Shown: positions 44,273 to 54,719, numbered from the stretch's first letter. The stretch: 64,000 bases of DNA from Marinilabiliaceae bacterium JC017 (GCA_004296775.1 RHGE01000017.1:27765-91764), one strand, 5' to 3'. Notes: generated by a model from the sequence alone, not told the origin. Made by a program: numbers and translations.

Positions 44273-45400
44273 ATGATTATCAAAAGAAACCTGAATCTCC
44301 TAGTATTAACAGTGATAAGTTGTTTAATCCTTTTTTCTTCCTGTAAAAAAGAGAAACAACCAATCCCTGAAGTATCCTCCGTCAAAATATCGGAAGTGGA
44401 CAAAAACATGTTTACCTATATCAAAAAAGCAGGTGACGTCTATGATAAAAACGAAATATGGAACGGCTACGATTTTTCAAAACAACCCTATTTCCTGGTG
44501 TTTAGAGACAAAGATGAAAAACCCACAAAAGGATATATTTTAAATCCTCATAAAAACCTGGAGGGAATCGGAAAAATAGCATCAAACCAAAAGATCGGAT
44601 TAAATATCGTTGCCTATAACAAACAACTTGAAGAAGCCAATAAAGATTTGAAAAGCGAAAATGGCGTTTACTCCTTTGAGTTCAAAATACAAGGCGGTAA
44701 ATATGCAGTGTTTTCCTATTCAGAAAAGGAATTTAACAACCTTAACGAAGGGGTAAGACCATTGCTGATTCACGAACTGTTTCATGTCTTCCAAAACAAA
44801 TGGCAACTAGTAGAAGGAGCTGTTCAGGATGAAAAAAACTACCCAATCACAAAAGAATTGTTACCCCTTCAATTGCTGTTTTATAAAATGAGTAAGTCAA
44901 TCATGAAAGAGAAAGATCCTTCCCGGTTGAAGGAGTATTTGAAAATGTATGTGAGCATTCGAAGTAAAGAAATGCAGTTGGATCCCTCTGCCGCCAAACT
45001 GGTGAAGAATTTTGCCAATAACCAGGAAAGCGGTGAAGGAACAGCAAGATATGTTGAAGTGGCCGCTTTAAATGAACTGTATCCTGGCAATAAAAACATT
45101 GGCATAGCACCCGAATTCAAAGATCTGGAGAAAACATTTCCTACTGCCAAAGACTTTAGGGGATTCGCAGCATGGGGCATCTGGTACAACACCGGCGAGG
45201 CGGTGGTTCACATGTTAAAAACAATAGGCGGTGTAGATGTGGAGAAACAGCATATGAAAGGCAAAAACCTCTATCAATTAGCCGAAGGTTTAGTTCAACT
45301 ATCCAACAGTGACAAAGCAATATATCTGGCCAAAGCAAAGAGCGAATTCAATTGGCAAGCTATTGTTTCCATTGCTGATAAATTATTAGCTCTCAAATAA
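44273..45400 (+). CDS. Lipoprotein with HExxH metallopeptidase motif
   Basis: 375 residues, lipobox LFSSC (Cys24). HELFH (His167, Glu168, His171) sits at the end of a strand/helix pair VRPLLIHELFHVFQNKW, and GEGTARYVEVAALNELYPG about 80 residues later provides a Glu for the third zinc ligand. This fits a surface gluzincin, but I cannot name the family. It resembles the lipoprotein at 41564 in layout (lipobox, linker, HExxH, distal Glu) without obvious sequence identity elsewhere. It follows the T9SS gene by 57 nt. Confidence 0.78.
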   Translation: MIIKRNLNLLVLTVISCLILFSSCKKEKQPIPEVSSVKISEVDKNMFTYIKKAGDVYDKNEIWNGYDFSKQPYFLVFRDKDEKPTKGYILNPHKNLEGIGKIASNQKIGLNIVAYNKQLEEANKDLKSENGVYSFEFKIQGGKYAVFSYSEKEFNNLNEGVRPLLIHELFHVFQNKWQLVEGAVQDEKNYPITKELLPLQLLFYKMSKSIMKEKDPSRLKEYLKMYVSIRSKEMQLDPSAAKLVKNFANNQESGEGTARYVEVAALNELYPGNKNIGIAPEFKDLEKTFPTAKDFRGFAAWGIWYNTGEAVVHMLKTIGGVDVEKQHMKGKNLYQLAEGLVQLSNSDKAIYLAKAKSEFNWQAIVSIADKLLALK

Positions 45401-45498
45401 TAAGTTTTCAGGTTTTTCAATGAGTCCAGGGAAGATGTCTTGTGCAATAAGTCATCTTCTTTGGATGTTTTTACGTGTACCCTATTTTAAATATCAAA

Positions 45499-46302
45499 AT
45501 GAAGACAGTTTTAGTACTTACATTGTTCCTTAGCGGATTATTAAGCGCTTGTATCACTTCATCGAACTATTTGAAGAATCATGTTTTAAAGAACAAAGAC
45601 TTGTCTGAAACAATCAAGTTGCCAGATCACAATAGCGCCATTTTCGTATCCCATGTGTATAAAAACAAAGAATTGGGTGAACTATTCTGGCAGAAAGAAA
45701 ATGGTGAGATAATTCAATTAACAAGTAGCAAACAGCATATTTCAGCCATTGTTTATCTCCAAAAAGAAAACAAAATTCTATTTGCACAATCAACTAAAAA
45801 AGAACGATTCCCTAAATTACTAGAACCCTTTATCATCAATGGACCCGGACCTTTTTACGATTATAAAATCTACTCCCTTTCGCTAAATAACATTGAAAAT
45901 AGCCTGGAGGTGTATATTGATTGTGCCAGGCATGAGGTAATTGGAGATATTACCTGCATGGGATTGTTGAAAGAGGAATCAACTCTACTGATTGCTACTC
46001 AATATGGTGTTATGTATACTTATAACACTATTACCCGAAAAACCTTGTACCGCTTGATGCCCAAAGGAGACTTTTGGGGATTGAAAAACAGGGAAACTGC
46101 CTTTTATAATGTCACTGCAGGAAAAGACAATGCAATTTATTTTGATGCCGTAAGTGGTTATAAATCTGACTCAACCAGTGATTATATTTATGACACCTAT
46201 CGATATGACATCAATACGGAAGAGGTGACACCAATCACACCAAAAGATAATAATCCCCCATTCTTAATTAACAATGAACCGTTAAAAGAAATCAGCAAAT
46301 AG
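45499..46302 (+). CDS. Lipoprotein of unknown function, 267 aa
   Basis: From MKTVLVLTLFLSGLLSACIT a lipoprotein signal (Cys18) leads into a beta-rich protein with repeated strand pairs (AIFVSHVYKNKELGELFWQK, ESTLLIATQYGVMYTYNTIT, YRYDINTEEVTPI), suggestive of a propeller or WD-like fold. No family recognised. The frame opens with GTG at 45475, but the ATG at 45499 starts the signal peptide. It is the last of four plus-strand surface-protein genes. Confidence 0.7.
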   Translation: MKTVLVLTLFLSGLLSACITSSNYLKNHVLKNKDLSETIKLPDHNSAIFVSHVYKNKELGELFWQKENGEIIQLTSSKQHISAIVYLQKENKILFAQSTKKERFPKLLEPFIINGPGPFYDYKIYSLSLNNIENSLEVYIDCARHEVIGDITCMGLLKEESTLLIATQYGVMYTYNTITRKTLYRLMPKGDFWGLKNRETAFYNVTAGKDNAIYFDAVSGYKSDSTSDYIYDTYRYDINTEEVTPITPKDNNPPFLINNEPLKEISK

Positions 46303-46637
46303 CCAACTATTGGTAAATCACTACATCAACCACTATAAAACATCATCAAAAAACATCCCTCTCAAGCCTGTTAATCAAATAATTACCTGCTTTCTTTTTC
46401 AACAGATCGTTAGATTTTAGTTAATAGACCTTAGACTGATTTACATCAATCTCATTTTTTCGCTCCTAAACGCTTTGACTATGAAATAAGCACAAACTAT
46501 CTTTTAATTAATTACAAAAACTTAAAGAACCATTGTTTTTAGTATTACCCAAAAACAAAGCAAAAATGGTTCTCTCATGTTTCTGAGAGAACCATTTAAG
46601 TTATAGACTAACCTTTAACCTCGGATTGTTAATCCGT
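46303..46637. other. Gene-free stretch between convergent genes
   Basis: Contains the bidirectional terminator at 46564-46597. Words near 46406 (GATCGTTAGATTTTAGTTAA) and 46438-46535 resemble short intergenic repeats at 4343, 18827 and 63815. Nothing else seen. Confidence 0.5.
46564..46597. terminator. Bidirectional terminator between convergent genes
   Basis: AAATGGTTCTCTCA and TGAGAGAACCATTT pair perfectly around a 6-nt loop; T runs follow on the minus strand, serving the C25 protease gene. Confidence 0.9.
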
Positions 46638-49600
46638 TTACTTTACTACAATGTGAGCGCTTAACAGCCCTCCGGCATGCTTCACAAGCACCACATAAGA
46701 GCCTTTTGACAGATGGTTTACATTCATATGATGTCTGTAGTCACCCTGCGGTTTCACAAGGACATCCTGGTAAACAGTTGTCCCGGAGATACCAATTATA
46801 CTTATCTCAACATCTCCTTCGATTCCTGTCAGATCCAGGTATAACTCTCCTTCAGTAGGATTCGGATAGACTTTCAAGGCTGCAACCTTAGTTACTTCAT
46901 CACCCAAATCACGGGAACGGTTGATGTTCACGGTATAATCCTCCACTTCTCCATAATCAAAGCTTCCACAGGAGGCAGGTGCGTTATTGTATCTCATACT
47001 AACCCGCATCCTGGTTTCACCGGAAGCGGTTGAAGGAATGGTCATGGAACCACTTACCGCAGCATTACCATTGCCGCTATAAAGCAATTCACCGGCATCA
47101 TCAAAGCTACCGTTGGCATTCAGGTCAATCCATATATGCCAGAATTCATCGTATGACGAGGATTTGAAGCCTGGCGTTAAGGTAACACCATAGTTATTAC
47201 CCGCCTGAAGGGCGATCTGTTCACTGGTATTGTCGGTATACCCGGCCGCTCCTGAATTCTTGGTATAGTTACCAACGGTTACGCCGGCAATCCATTCGTA
47301 TGACGAATCATTGCCCTGACTGTCGCAATAGACGATAGACGGCTCGCTGAAGCTGACTGTATAATCTTCCGTTTCACCATAGTCATAGCTACCGCATGGG
47401 CTTGGTGCACCATTATATTTCATGACAATTCGCATGCGTGTATTACCGGACACATTGGCTGGTATGGTGATGGTGCCACTAACGGCTGTTTTACCATTGG
47501 CCGAAAAGACTTCCTCACCGGCATCTTCAAAATCTTTATCACCATTGAAGTCGATAAAGATCTTCCAATATTCGGTATAACTCTGACTCTTAAATCCTGG
47601 GGTTAACTCCACATTCACCGTACTATTGGCAGATAAATCAACTGTTTCGTCGGTAAAATCAGTATACCCTGCACCGGCCGATGTGTGGGTATAAGTCCCC
47701 ATTTTCACACCGGCAATCCATTCATAGGAAGCATCGTTGCCCTTACTGCTGCAATAAACGCCCGAACCATCATCAGCGGTCTTAAAAGACACCACCCCGG
47801 AAAAACCTGAACTACCTTCTGAGCAATTGGTTTTCACCCTAACCTGGTAGGTGGTATTGGCTGTTAACCCGGAAAACGATTCAGACGTTCCGGCAACCGT
47901 CTTCTCTGTCCAATTGGCAGCCGTAGACAACTTATAGGCCAACACATAGGTTTGAGCGCCTGAAACAGCATTCCAGCTTACATTCGCGGTAGTCGTAGTG
48001 ACATCAGTGGTCTGCAGGTTTGTTGGCACACCGCAACTGGAAACATCACCCGGGCTATCGGGATGACCAGGCGTACGGGTCTGCACCGACGGGTCACCAA
48101 AACAGGTCCAGGTATCAGCCATGTTTATTCCATCATCCCCATAGGCATCAATCATTTTGAACATCCCATTGACAAACATACCGCCATAGGAATAAAACGA
48201 GTTAGCCACCAGCAAGTCGTTCATCTCATCCTGGGCACGCATAGGTGACGACCATGACTGATTAATGGTAGATCCACAAAACACCAAAGCACCCGTTGGG
48301 GTTCCATTATTCGTAGCCCGCAACCACGACTCTGCGAAACAAGTATTGGTTTTAAAGTCACCCACCACGCATGCCACAGAGATAACAAATGGATACTTCC
48401 CATTATTGGTTAATGCATTCACATTGGTTGAACTAAAATTGGGTGCCACCCAGTTAGATACACCACCATGTCCGATATAATTAATCAACCCGGTACCGCT
48501 ATTAATCAGGCTACTCAATTGAGAGGTACTTCCGCCATTCTGGTAACACCTGGAGATGGCATAACCATAATTTTGCAGGTCGTTCTCAATATTATTCATG
48601 TGCTGTTCATCGCTCTCGCCCATATCACCACCACCGCCTGTTCCTTCGTTGGATGCAATACCCACGCCTTTACTGATAATTGCATTGCTGGCCGCCATGT
48701 CCCTTTCATATTGTAAGGTACGAGTCACCTGGGTATTCACCTGGGTGTTATTTTCAGCAGAGAAACGACCAACAAAAACATCCAGGTAATGGTCATTTCC
48801 CACAATGTACCCGTAATTGTTATCAGAGTCACCGGCCGAGGTCGAAGAGGTTGGCACCTGTGCATGGTCGCCCACCAATAACAAATAAGTGAGTCCATTG
48901 GTGTTATAGTAATTGGCCACATGGCTTTTAATGGCAGACGCACTTCCAAGGGTGGAATAATTAACCAGCTCAACCTGCAGGCCAATAGAGGTTTTGTAAT
49001 TCACAAACGCCTGCATCTCACTGGCATATTCATCGGCACAAATAATAAGCATCTTACCCCCATTTTCCTGTAAAGGCGTGTACTTCAAAGCGCCGTAATT
49101 TAAGAAGTGATTGGCGTAGACACTGTGAAACAAGGGATCAATTTGCTGAGCCGACTTGAGCACAGGCAGCGGATTCTTTCCTTCACTCTCAAGGGTAATA
49201 ACCCGGACCGTTATATTGGTATAAATCCGCATGGTTTTAGTGACCGGATTATATTGGAAGGGATAGAAACTAATCGCCTGCCCCCGCAACTCACGAATAT
49301 TGTAAGCATCAGATAAATCTGCCAGCTGCCCCGGGTAAAAGATATCTGATTCATAAACCTCCCCGTATTCGTAAGGGACATCCTGCGGATTGGTTGCCCT
49401 GGTTAATACCCCTTTTGATGGAGCCACGGTCACTCCTTCCAGTTCGTAATAATCAGCGGAGACCACCTCAATCTTGGTATCTGCTGAATGATGAATCACA
49501 ATGGACTGGGTTATCTTGTCCAAATCGGGTGCTCCTCTCTCCTGCAAATGTGCTCCCTTACGGAGCCTGAATATCAGCTCCCGCCCGTTGGGTGTTTCAA

Positions 49601-49778
49601 CCACATTGGTGCCATATTCCGAAAGGTTAAAACTCACTACTTGTTCCTGTTGACTGGTGGCTTTAAGCTGGAATGCTTCGCCTTGAGCTTTTAAAGATGA
49701 GACCTGGTGCCATTCTACCTGACCATTAATAGATACACACAGTAAAAATGCTATGGAGAGTAGCAGTATTCTATTCAT
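46638..49778 (-). CDS. Gingipain-like C25 cysteine protease with GEVED and T9SS domains
   Basis: 1046 residues. A signal peptide (ends VSINGQ) and a propeptide region precede the C25 domain (about 240-570): LINYIGHGG with catalytic His437 and VISVACVVGDF with nucleophile Cys470, the same 33-residue spacing as in gingipain R. A fibronectin III-like domain follows (about 578-668), then two GEVED domains (about 675-790 and 798-915; FIDFNGDKDFEDAGE and WIDLNANGSFDDAGE), and a T9SS sorting domain (KVYPNPTEGELYLDL to LLSAHIVVK). It should be a secreted or surface-attached protease. Confidence 0.94.
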   Translation of the reverse strand: MNRILLLSIAFLLCVSINGQVEWHQVSSLKAQGEAFQLKATSQQEQVVSFNLSEYGTNVVETPNGRELIFRLRKGAHLQERGAPDLDKITQSIVIHHSADTKIEVVSADYYELEGVTVAPSKGVLTRATNPQDVPYEYGEVYESDIFYPGQLADLSDAYNIRELRGQAISFYPFQYNPVTKTMRIYTNITVRVITLESEGKNPLPVLKSAQQIDPLFHSVYANHFLNYGALKYTPLQENGGKMLIICADEYASEMQAFVNYKTSIGLQVELVNYSTLGSASAIKSHVANYYNTNGLTYLLLVGDHAQVPTSSTSAGDSDNNYGYIVGNDHYLDVFVGRFSAENNTQVNTQVTRTLQYERDMAASNAIISKGVGIASNEGTGGGGDMGESDEQHMNNIENDLQNYGYAISRCYQNGGSTSQLSSLINSGTGLINYIGHGGVSNWVAPNFSSTNVNALTNNGKYPFVISVACVVGDFKTNTCFAESWLRATNNGTPTGALVFCGSTINQSWSSPMRAQDEMNDLLVANSFYSYGGMFVNGMFKMIDAYGDDGINMADTWTCFGDPSVQTRTPGHPDSPGDVSSCGVPTNLQTTDVTTTTANVSWNAVSGAQTYVLAYKLSTAANWTEKTVAGTSESFSGLTANTTYQVRVKTNCSEGSSGFSGVVSFKTADDGSGVYCSSKGNDASYEWIAGVKMGTYTHTSAGAGYTDFTDETVDLSANSTVNVELTPGFKSQSYTEYWKIFIDFNGDKDFEDAGEEVFSANGKTAVSGTITIPANVSGNTRMRIVMKYNGAPSPCGSYDYGETEDYTVSFSEPSIVYCDSQGNDSSYEWIAGVTVGNYTKNSGAAGYTDNTSEQIALQAGNNYGVTLTPGFKSSSYDEFWHIWIDLNANGSFDDAGELLYSGNGNAAVSGSMTIPSTASGETRMRVSMRYNNAPASCGSFDYGEVEDYTVNINRSRDLGDEVTKVAALKVYPNPTEGELYLDLTGIEGDVEISIIGISGTTVYQDVLVKPQGDYRHHMNVNHLSKGSYVVLVKHAGGLLSAHIVVK

Positions 49779-50472
49779 ATTACACAGTTTTTAATGTTAC
49801 TAACTTTAAATGGTAAGAATCAATAAATATGCCTACCAACACTAAAATCTGCTCACGATATTCCTCAGGCATAAGATTTAATTTCTTATACAACAGTAAT
49901 ATCTTCCAACAACCAACAGGTTGTTAAAAGCAGCAAGACTATTCATATGAATTTTACTTCGATCGAAATGGAATTCCGAAAAAAAAGATACTTAATTTTA
50001 ATAATAAATCAACAAAAATTTCAAATGCTTTTTTATAAGAGGGAACAATTAACAGTTAACAGTGAGCAGTGAGCAGTGAGCAGTGAACAGTGAGCAGTCA
50101 ACGGAGCGTAGTCATCCAGGCAGCTAGCTCATTTTGTTAATAATCATGTTTTCTGTTCTGGGTTTTGAGTTCTGGGTGGTGGGTCTAAAAAATCGCTGTG
50201 AACCTTGACGTATCTTCTGCGGATCTCTGTGTTACAACATTAGTACAACTCTTCTTCATTTTTGGCATTGCTCCAAAAACGAAGCTATAGCATTGCCATT
50301 AACCTCCCTGTTTTTCACATTTTGAGGCCGAAGAAAGCATTAAACTTTGGTAAGCTAACGAATCTGTAGAGAAATAACCTTAGCGCTCTTAGAGGCTTGT
50401 CGAGAGATTTGATAAGCCCCTGCGAAGAAACGTTATCTTCCCCACATAGGACTTATTCAAGCATTTTCTTTC
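49779..50472. other. Gene-free, repeat-bearing stretch
   Basis: Holds the 7-bp array at 50045-50100, low-complexity words related to the 13.3 and 17.2 kb regions around 50145-50235, and a fragment of repeat X at about 50254-50290 (CATTTTTGGCATTGCTCCAA then AAACGAAGC). No coding frame found. Confidence 0.6.
50045..50100 (+). repeat. Heptanucleotide array (GCAGTGA-like)
   Basis: Eight gapless 7-bp words: ACAATTA, ACAGTTA, ACAGTGA, GCAGTGA three times, ACAGTGA, GCAGTCA. Same family as 21321-21376. Confidence 0.9.
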
Positions 50473-51909
50473 TTAATTTTTACCGCAACACTTTTTATAT
50501 TTTTTACCGCTTCCACATGGGCAAGGATCATTTCTCCCTACTTTTGGCTCAGTTCTTATTGGTTCATAGACAACTTCATCAGGCTCATAATCTTCAAATT
50601 CCCTATTTGGAGAATTGAATAAGTCATCAAGTACAGGCAAGTCAGGTGCCTTTTCCTCTTTTCCTCCCTCAATAATAAAATCCGCTAGTTCACCTATCTT
50701 GTCCAACTCTTCTGATATTTTACCTTTCATCACATCGAATTCCTCATATTTCAAGGAGCTGCTTTTCCTGAATATGTTACCTTCCTCAATAAACTCAGCT
50801 TCTGAAACACAATCAGGCTTTTCCCAACAGTGCACAAAGTTTGAGTTCCACAAATCAGGAAGTAACTGACCAATTACTTTTCCCTTCAACTTTCTTGATA
50901 CCTCAATAAAATTATTAAAAGTTGCCTGCGTTATAATATCAAATTTGTGTAAGAATTCAAACACATATACACTCCCCCAAAGTATAGCCATCATTTCAGA
51001 TCTATTATCCACAAACATACTTCCGGATAGCCCTGCCAGGTATTTTTCAAATGCAGCAGTTCCAATTTGAAAGAAGGAATCGGGCTTTTGCGTTTTAGAT
51101 TTGCTCTTTCCTTCACAGAAATCCAGCATTTTATTCCATATTCTACTGCTAAGATAAAATTCAAATCCCCTTTCATACATGTATCTTTGGAAATACCCCT
51201 TCACCATCCCATTACAATTTTTCCGGTGCCGTACGAAATAACCCTTTATTTCTTCTGCACCTAATTGGGGTTTAAAAATCCCTTGCTCAGCGGCTGAAAT
51301 GCCTTCTTCATTAGGCTCAAGGTCGAATTCAGATAGTTTGACCTTATAACCAACTTGATCAAAGTCACCTTTGTCTTTTTCATAAGCGTCTTGCAATAAT
51401 ATATTGACCAAACACTCGGCTAAATCAAATTCTGCACCACCTATTAAATTCTCAGAGTTACAAATCCCCTTGAAGTTTTCATAAATTACTTGTTCTAACA
51501 ATTCTGAATATTGATAAAACAATAGAATATTAAACGCACTTAAAAATTCATCGTAGTCTTCTAACGGGTTGTGCCTAAAATTTACAAACGCAGGCTTAAC
51601 TTTTTCATTCTCCTGATGAAAATAATAATAGTCAACCAGAAAATCATCAAAATATTGAAAGTTTTCTTGATAAAGCCGGGGCTGTTTACGGCGAATTATT
51701 TCAGTGAATTTTAACACATTATCGAAATTCTTAGCTGTTTCCTGATGGCCCCTGGTTTCTAAAATAACCTCTCCCACATCGTAGTCATCCGTAAACTCCT
51801 GCGGCAACTCATTTGAGAAAAAATCACAGGTTAGATCGAATATCTCGAGGATATCTTCATTTATATATTTATCCCAAAATTCTTCTGTTGTCATGTTATT
51901 ATTGTTCAT
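50473..51909 (-). CDS. SEC-C motif protein, 478 aa
   Basis: The last 20 residues carry the SEC-C zinc motif, [19 protein letters not shown], the same module found at the C-terminus of SecA and in many unrelated proteins. The remaining 450 residues are acidic and mostly helical (for example [20 protein letters not shown]) with no recognised domain. No signal peptide, so it is cytoplasmic. The function cannot be inferred beyond zinc binding. The gene looks more AT-rich than the glycosidase block. Confidence 0.82.
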   Translation of the reverse strand: MNNNNMTTEEFWDKYINEDILEIFDLTCDFFSNELPQEFTDDYDVGEVILETRGHQETAKNFDNVLKFTEIIRRKQPRLYQENFQYFDDFLVDYYYFHQENEKVKPAFVNFRHNPLEDYDEFLSAFNILLFYQYSELLEQVIYENFKGICNSENLIGGAEFDLAECLVNILLQDAYEKDKGDFDQVGYKVKLSEFDLEPNEEGISAAEQGIFKPQLGAEEIKGYFVRHRKNCNGMVKGYFQRYMYERGFEFYLSSRIWNKMLDFCEGKSKSKTQKPDSFFQIGTAAFEKYLAGLSGSMFVDNRSEMMAILWGSVYVFEFLHKFDIITQATFNNFIEVSRKLKGKVIGQLLPDLWNSNFVHCWEKPDCVSEAEFIEEGNIFRKSSSLKYEEFDVMKGKISEELDKIGELADFIIEGGKEEKAPDLPVLDDLFNSPNREFEDYEPDEVVYEPIRTEPKVGRNDPCPCGSGKKYKKCCGKN

Positions 51910-52066
51910 GAGGCTAGCTTTTAGTTTATTCCACCATGCATTTGTTTTTCCTTCACATCAACAAAAATAGTATAAAAGTCTGTTCATCTACCCCCCCGGG
52001 GATCAAAACTTGATGAAGAAATAATCTGCTTTTCCCTTTCTTTATATTCTTTACAAACCATTAAAC

Positions 52067-52137
52067 GATACAGATTAGTGATTAAACGACCACTTAATGC
52101 ACGGTACTTTTTTTTGGACTTTAATTACCTATCGCTA
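52067..52137 (+). repeat. Dispersed repeat Y, copy 3
   Basis: GATTAGTGATTAAACGACCA then CTTAATGCACGGTAC and TTTAATTACCTATCGCTACC match 821-888 in the same orientation. Confidence 0.75.
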
Positions 52138-52233
52138 CCACTCCAAAGTTATTTTGAATTGAACATCAACGAATACAAATAGGCTTGATATAACTAACCT
52201 CTGGATGATGCATAAGAATAAATAGAAGATGAG

Positions 52234-52290
52234 AATTAACATTCGCCCGGAGGCCGGGTTGCTGCCATGAAGCCAGACGCTTCATTGAAG
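52234..52290 (+). repeat. Hairpin-bearing direct repeat, left of the propeller gene
   Basis: AATTAACATTCG (52234-52245) followed by CCCGG/CCGGG and ATGAAGC/GCTTCAT hairpins. The same 12-mer with a different hairpin occurs at 53830, so the two flank the gene at 52495. Confidence 0.5.
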
Positions 52291-52494
52291 AGGCAGGTGC
52301 TCTTTATTGACGCAAGGGCTGGCACCAAAATTTCCTCTCCTGTGAAAATAACGCAAATGTAGCGTTATATCTTTTTTAGCACACCCCTTCTTTATATAAT
52401 ATATCAATTTGTATCTTAGTGCATTCTACTGATTTTGTAGTAGAACAAAGACTTAAATCTACCTCTAGAGAGGCCTAATCTAAATAAGAAAACA

Positions 52495-53727
52495 ATGAAT
52501 AACCAAAACTTAAGGCTTGCAATACTGTACCTCGTTTGCCTGGGTCTATTTTCATGTCAAAACAAGACCGAGAAAACAACTGTAAATAAAAATCAATATC
52601 CAGTGGAAATTGATTTTGGGAACAATTTCAAAAACTATAAGGAAATTAAGCTAAGCGAGATTGCCGATAGCGTAGAATATGTGAAGTTAGAAAACTTACC
52701 TGAATGCATGATTAAGGATGCTTGGTCCGTTCAGGTAAGCGATTCCTTTATTTTTGTGGCCCAGTATAACTCTCTGCTCCAATTCGATCGAAAAGGGAAA
52801 TTCATTCGACAAATAGGAAAAAAAGGACGAGGTCCCAAGGAGTATGCTAATGTATATGGTCTTTGTATCAATCGCGATGATCAAAGGCTCTATGTGAATG
52901 CCGGGAAGTCTCAGAAAATCCAGGTTTACGATTTCGAGGGTGAATACAAGACGAGCCATAAATATTTCCGGAATAGAGAATTTGAAATGCTGGATTCTGT
53001 GAAAGTGGTTTCACCTATCGAGAACTTTCATGGGCAAGAGCCTCTTAAACTTTTGGTGACAGGACCAGACAAGGATACCTTGACCAGTCTATTTAATACA
53101 GTGAAATACCCGCTTCAAAAAGGATCTTTTATGATCTCAACGTCTTTCGAAAGACGATTTTACCGTTGGAACGATGTTTTGCATTTTTTGCCATCCTATG
53201 GCGATACCGTTTTTCAACTTAGAGCTTTGAATGAAATCACGCCCATGTATATCATCAATAAAGGAAAATACAAATTGCCTGTAAATTCTAGAATTGAATA
53301 CCTGAAAGACTATAAGAAATTTGAGATAAAGGCTGCCCAATACATACAAACGGTGGTACATGAAATTGAAGATTATCTATTGATTAGTTATACAAAGGCC
53401 AATTACGAGGAAGAAAAAAGGTTGGCCCTGTATGATAAGCGTTCGGGTGAGCTTTTCTCTATCGGTAATCCTGATCTTAAAGCTTATGGTTTCACAAATG
53501 ATATAGATGGTTGTGAGAATTATATCCATCAAGACATTCAGGACAACCGCTATATGATTTCTTACTATCCGGCTATATCGGTGTATGAGAAAAATGAGGA
53601 GCGCATAAAAAAGATAGAAAACGGAGATATTCAGGAGAACCTCAATACAAGATATATTGATTTCATGAAATCCGTGAAAATGGATGATAATCTAATTGTT
53701 CAAATTGTTCATTTGAAAAAAGGATGA
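52495..53727 (+). CDS. 6-bladed beta-propeller lipoprotein (BF3763-like)
   Basis: 410 residues. Lipobox LFSC-type (GLFSC, Cys21) and then a propeller from about 50: IKLSEIADSVEYVKLEN is the conserved start of this Bacteroidota family, followed by SFIFVAQYNSLLQFDRKGKF, IRQIGKKGRGPKEYANVYGL and IQVYDFEGEYK, each blade ending in an NHL-like strand. Function unknown; members are surface lipoproteins often near peptide or glycan uptake genes. It ends at a strong terminator at 53775 and is bracketed by short repeats at 52234 and 53830. Confidence 0.82.
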   Translation: MNNQNLRLAILYLVCLGLFSCQNKTEKTTVNKNQYPVEIDFGNNFKNYKEIKLSEIADSVEYVKLENLPECMIKDAWSVQVSDSFIFVAQYNSLLQFDRKGKFIRQIGKKGRGPKEYANVYGLCINRDDQRLYVNAGKSQKIQVYDFEGEYKTSHKYFRNREFEMLDSVKVVSPIENFHGQEPLKLLVTGPDKDTLTSLFNTVKYPLQKGSFMISTSFERRFYRWNDVLHFLPSYGDTVFQLRALNEITPMYIINKGKYKLPVNSRIEYLKDYKKFEIKAAQYIQTVVHEIEDYLLISYTKANYEEEKRLALYDKRSGELFSIGNPDLKAYGFTNDIDGCENYIHQDIQDNRYMISYYPAISVYEKNEERIKKIENGDIQENLNTRYIDFMKSVKMDDNLIVQIVHLKKG

Positions 53728-53774
53728 TCTTCATTCAAATCAGATTTATATAACACAAAGTTTATAACTACCAC

Positions 53775-53816
53775 AAAAGGGCCAGATGTACACTAAAAAG
53801 TGAGTCTGGCCCTTTT
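53775..53816 (+). terminator. Terminator after the propeller lipoprotein gene
   Basis: AAAAGGGCCAGA and TCTGGCCCTTTT pair, with an inner CACT/AGTG stem. Confidence 0.85.
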
Positions 53817-53829
53817 ATAACAATGCGAA

Positions 53830-53875
53830 AATTAACATTCGGCCGGGTACAGCTCAGCGAAATGCTTCGCTGAGC
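53830..53875 (+). repeat. Hairpin-bearing direct repeat, right of the propeller gene
   Basis: AATTAACATTCG (53830-53841) followed by a perfect CTCAGCGAA/TTCGCTGAG hairpin with an ATGC loop at 53853-53874. Confidence 0.5.
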
Positions 53876-53932
53876 GGGGAGTTCATACTAGACGCTAGGT
53901 TCCGCATAAAGCCCTATCTAATGCAGAACGAA

Positions 53933-54538
53933 TTATTCCTGTTTCGCAATTGTTCCGTCGCTATTTATAACAATATCATAAGTCTTAACTTCCAACTTGT
54001 CAGTTCCTGCTATGTCATTATAGTCCTCATCAATTTCACATGTCCATGTGGAGTCAATATGAGTTATTACCTTTTCAGATTTTATTTGAAAATACTCCTT
54101 ATGAAAATATCCAGGTTCACCACCGCAAGCCCCTAAAAACAAAGGTTCAGTGGCTATTATTTTTCCATTTAAATCATAGGTGCGTATTATTGGAACCAAG
54201 ACGTCAGCCGGGACCAAAAACATTACACACTCATACTCTTTGGAGCTGCCAATCCTTTTATATGGATATTCCATGTTGTTCTCAGAGAACTTCAGACTCA
54301 GTTCCTGGTTGATCGCATTATCACTTTTATAGCTATTAAAACACGAAGTTTCATTAGGTATCTCTAAAAAATCTAATTGGTTCAGGAATTTTTCAAAGTC
54401 CTTATTGGCAATTTCTTTCTTAACGCTATTGTTTTTTACTTTCTGTTGAATCTCGTTTTGTCCGTTGCTCTTAGTACTTCCTGTATTGGTACAGGAAACG
54501 GCAACCATCACGAGAATTAAGGCTAACATTTTATTCAT
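53933..54538 (-). CDS. Lipoprotein of unknown function, 201 aa
   Basis: MNKMLALILVMVAVSCTNTG gives a lipoprotein signal (Cys16). A Lys/Asn-rich linker (about 20-45) precedes a compact domain with three Cys in the mature part beyond the lipid anchor (TSCFNS, YECVMF, GACGGEPG, WTCEID region), which may form disulphides. No family recognised. It lies directly downstream of the kinase/PIN/ASCH operon in the same orientation, beyond a hairpin at 54720. Confidence 0.7.
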   Translation of the reverse strand: MNKMLALILVMVAVSCTNTGSTKSNGQNEIQQKVKNNSVKKEIANKDFEKFLNQLDFLEIPNETSCFNSYKSDNAINQELSLKFSENNMEYPYKRIGSSKEYECVMFLVPADVLVPIIRTYDLNGKIIATEPLFLGACGGEPGYFHKEYFQIKSEKVITHIDSTWTCEIDEDYNDIAGTDKLEVKTYDIVINSDGTIAKQE

Positions 54539-54719
54539 TGTTTTTTGTTATGGGTTCACAACATTTCGCAGGGATGACGACTTACAACTTTTTCCTCATA
54601 AACCGGGATTAACCTCTAAACCAATTTACAAACACCTAAAAACAGCGATTGTAACCACTATAATAAACCCACTGAATACAGCTGTTTTCTGCCGTATGTT
54701 TAGAACAACAATTACCCAA

